Assembly: GCF_964204645.1 (NCBI RefSeq)
Contig: NC_134028.1
Location: 24,526,153-24,590,152 of the forward strand
DNA: 64,000 nucleotides
From: Tubulanus polymorphus
Taxonomy: Eukaryota > Nemertea > Palaeonemertea > Tubulaniformes > Tubulanidae
Reading direction: 5' to 3'
A program made the translations under genes and the position numbers. Position 1 is the stretch's first letter, and each line of letters opens with the position of its first letter. Below are positions 63,421-64,000 of the stretch, in pieces. The notes under the pieces are model-generated. The model saw only the letters and a list, made by a program, of their open reading frames with translations, was not told where the DNA came from and searched no databases.

Positions 63421-64000
63421 CTAGCAAAATGAGAAAATTGGATTTTTCAAATAACTACAGTTAAAAATTTCAATTTTGGGCCGATTTTTCACATTTTTTA
63501 CATCATAGCAAAATTTTAAAATTGTATCTAGGTTCTCAGGCAAGAGGGTGTGTATAAAACCTATCTAGGCCGGGGGTGCACTGCAGTAGAATATTCTGTC
63601 TAGAATATTGAGATTGCCGCAATTTATTGTCACAAACAATGAGAAGCGAGCAAGAGGCCAGACAAATTTATACCTAATTGAACCAGTGACCTATTAGAAG
63701 CTGACAGAGCCGATTAGCTGAAATATTATGGCCAAAAAAAATATTGAAATATCTGAATGAGGAAACCTACATATTTCTCATCTTATTCTAATAAACTTTA
63801 ATCTATGCGAATAATGTACATTTCATGGAAACAATGTAAATCTTTTCCGATCAGCCCTAACAGCCTGCAGTAGATGGGCGACATCAATTATTCACTAGAC
63901 GGATATTTTCGCTACTTTTTGAACGCGCGTTGTCATAATATCATTGGATCGTGAATAATAAATGAAAACAATGAGTAAAATCTCCTTAAAAATAGAAACT
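63421..64000. other. BMS1 intron running off the window
   Basis: Begins with the intron 5' of the 63260-63420 exon on the minus strand. No exon with a BMS1-like reading was seen up to the window end. Confidence 0.5.

Overview
The window is from an animal nuclear genome. It has long introns with GT-AG boundaries, large tandem repeats, and no bacterial gene organisation. Two protein-coding genes are recognisable and they converge. On the plus strand, positions 894-29069 hold a complete 12-exon gene for peptide O-xylosyltransferase, the enzyme that starts proteoglycan glycosaminoglycan chains. All exon phases agree and the exons sum to 2700 nt, or 899 residues plus stop. The protein keeps a WSC domain, as I recall the fly and nematode enzymes do and the vertebrate ones do not. 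With the intron-rich layout and repeat content this suggests a marine invertebrate, probably a lophotrochozoan such as a mollusc; that placement is inference. On the minus strand, positions 63420-57841 hold the last eight coding exons (467 complete residues) of the ribosome-biogenesis GTPase BMS1; its 5' part lies beyond the window.

Layout. 1-780: unrecognised upstream sequence. 782-1112: two tiny upstream ORFs, then xylosyltransferase exon 1. 1113-12050: introns 1 and 2, with tRNA-like SINE pieces, a 35-bp minisatellite, (TA)n, a CpG-rich island with a candidate alternative membrane-anchor exon (6702-6792), and a coding-like open stretch (11382-11650). 12051-18809: the two WSC exons, separated by a 6.5-kb intron with a striking C-run minisatellite. 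21659-29069: catalytic and C-terminal exons. A poly(A) signal lies at 29135.

29.1-57.8 kb is a 28.8-kb gene-poor interval made mostly of repeats: a Tigger/pogo-like MITE; two tail-to-tail LINE fragments; a duplicated, apparently non-coding unit with exon-like splice signals (34.3-37.5 kb and 46.8-47.9 kb); about 7 kb of ~58-bp satellite with an ~810-bp higher-order period (39.7-46.75 kb); segmental duplicates (48.3-50.1, 52.2-52.7, 55.2-56.4 kb); and a 76-bp tRNA-like satellite (50.7-55.2 kb) carrying eight copies of a ~178-bp foldback element. Copies of one ~250-bp sequence bracket the interval (32.25-32.51 and 56.40-56.64 kb). The last BMS1 intron contains a separate, very homogeneous 60-bp satellite.

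The two genes act in unrelated pathways (Golgi glycosaminoglycan initiation; nucleolar 40S assembly), and nothing suggests functional linkage. No CRISPR array, confident tRNA/rRNA gene or bacterial-type system is present. The most distinctive content is the nested satellite and foldback architecture and the possible alternative N-terminus of the xylosyltransferase. Gene calls rest on reading the translation and on remembered family sequences; no search was run.
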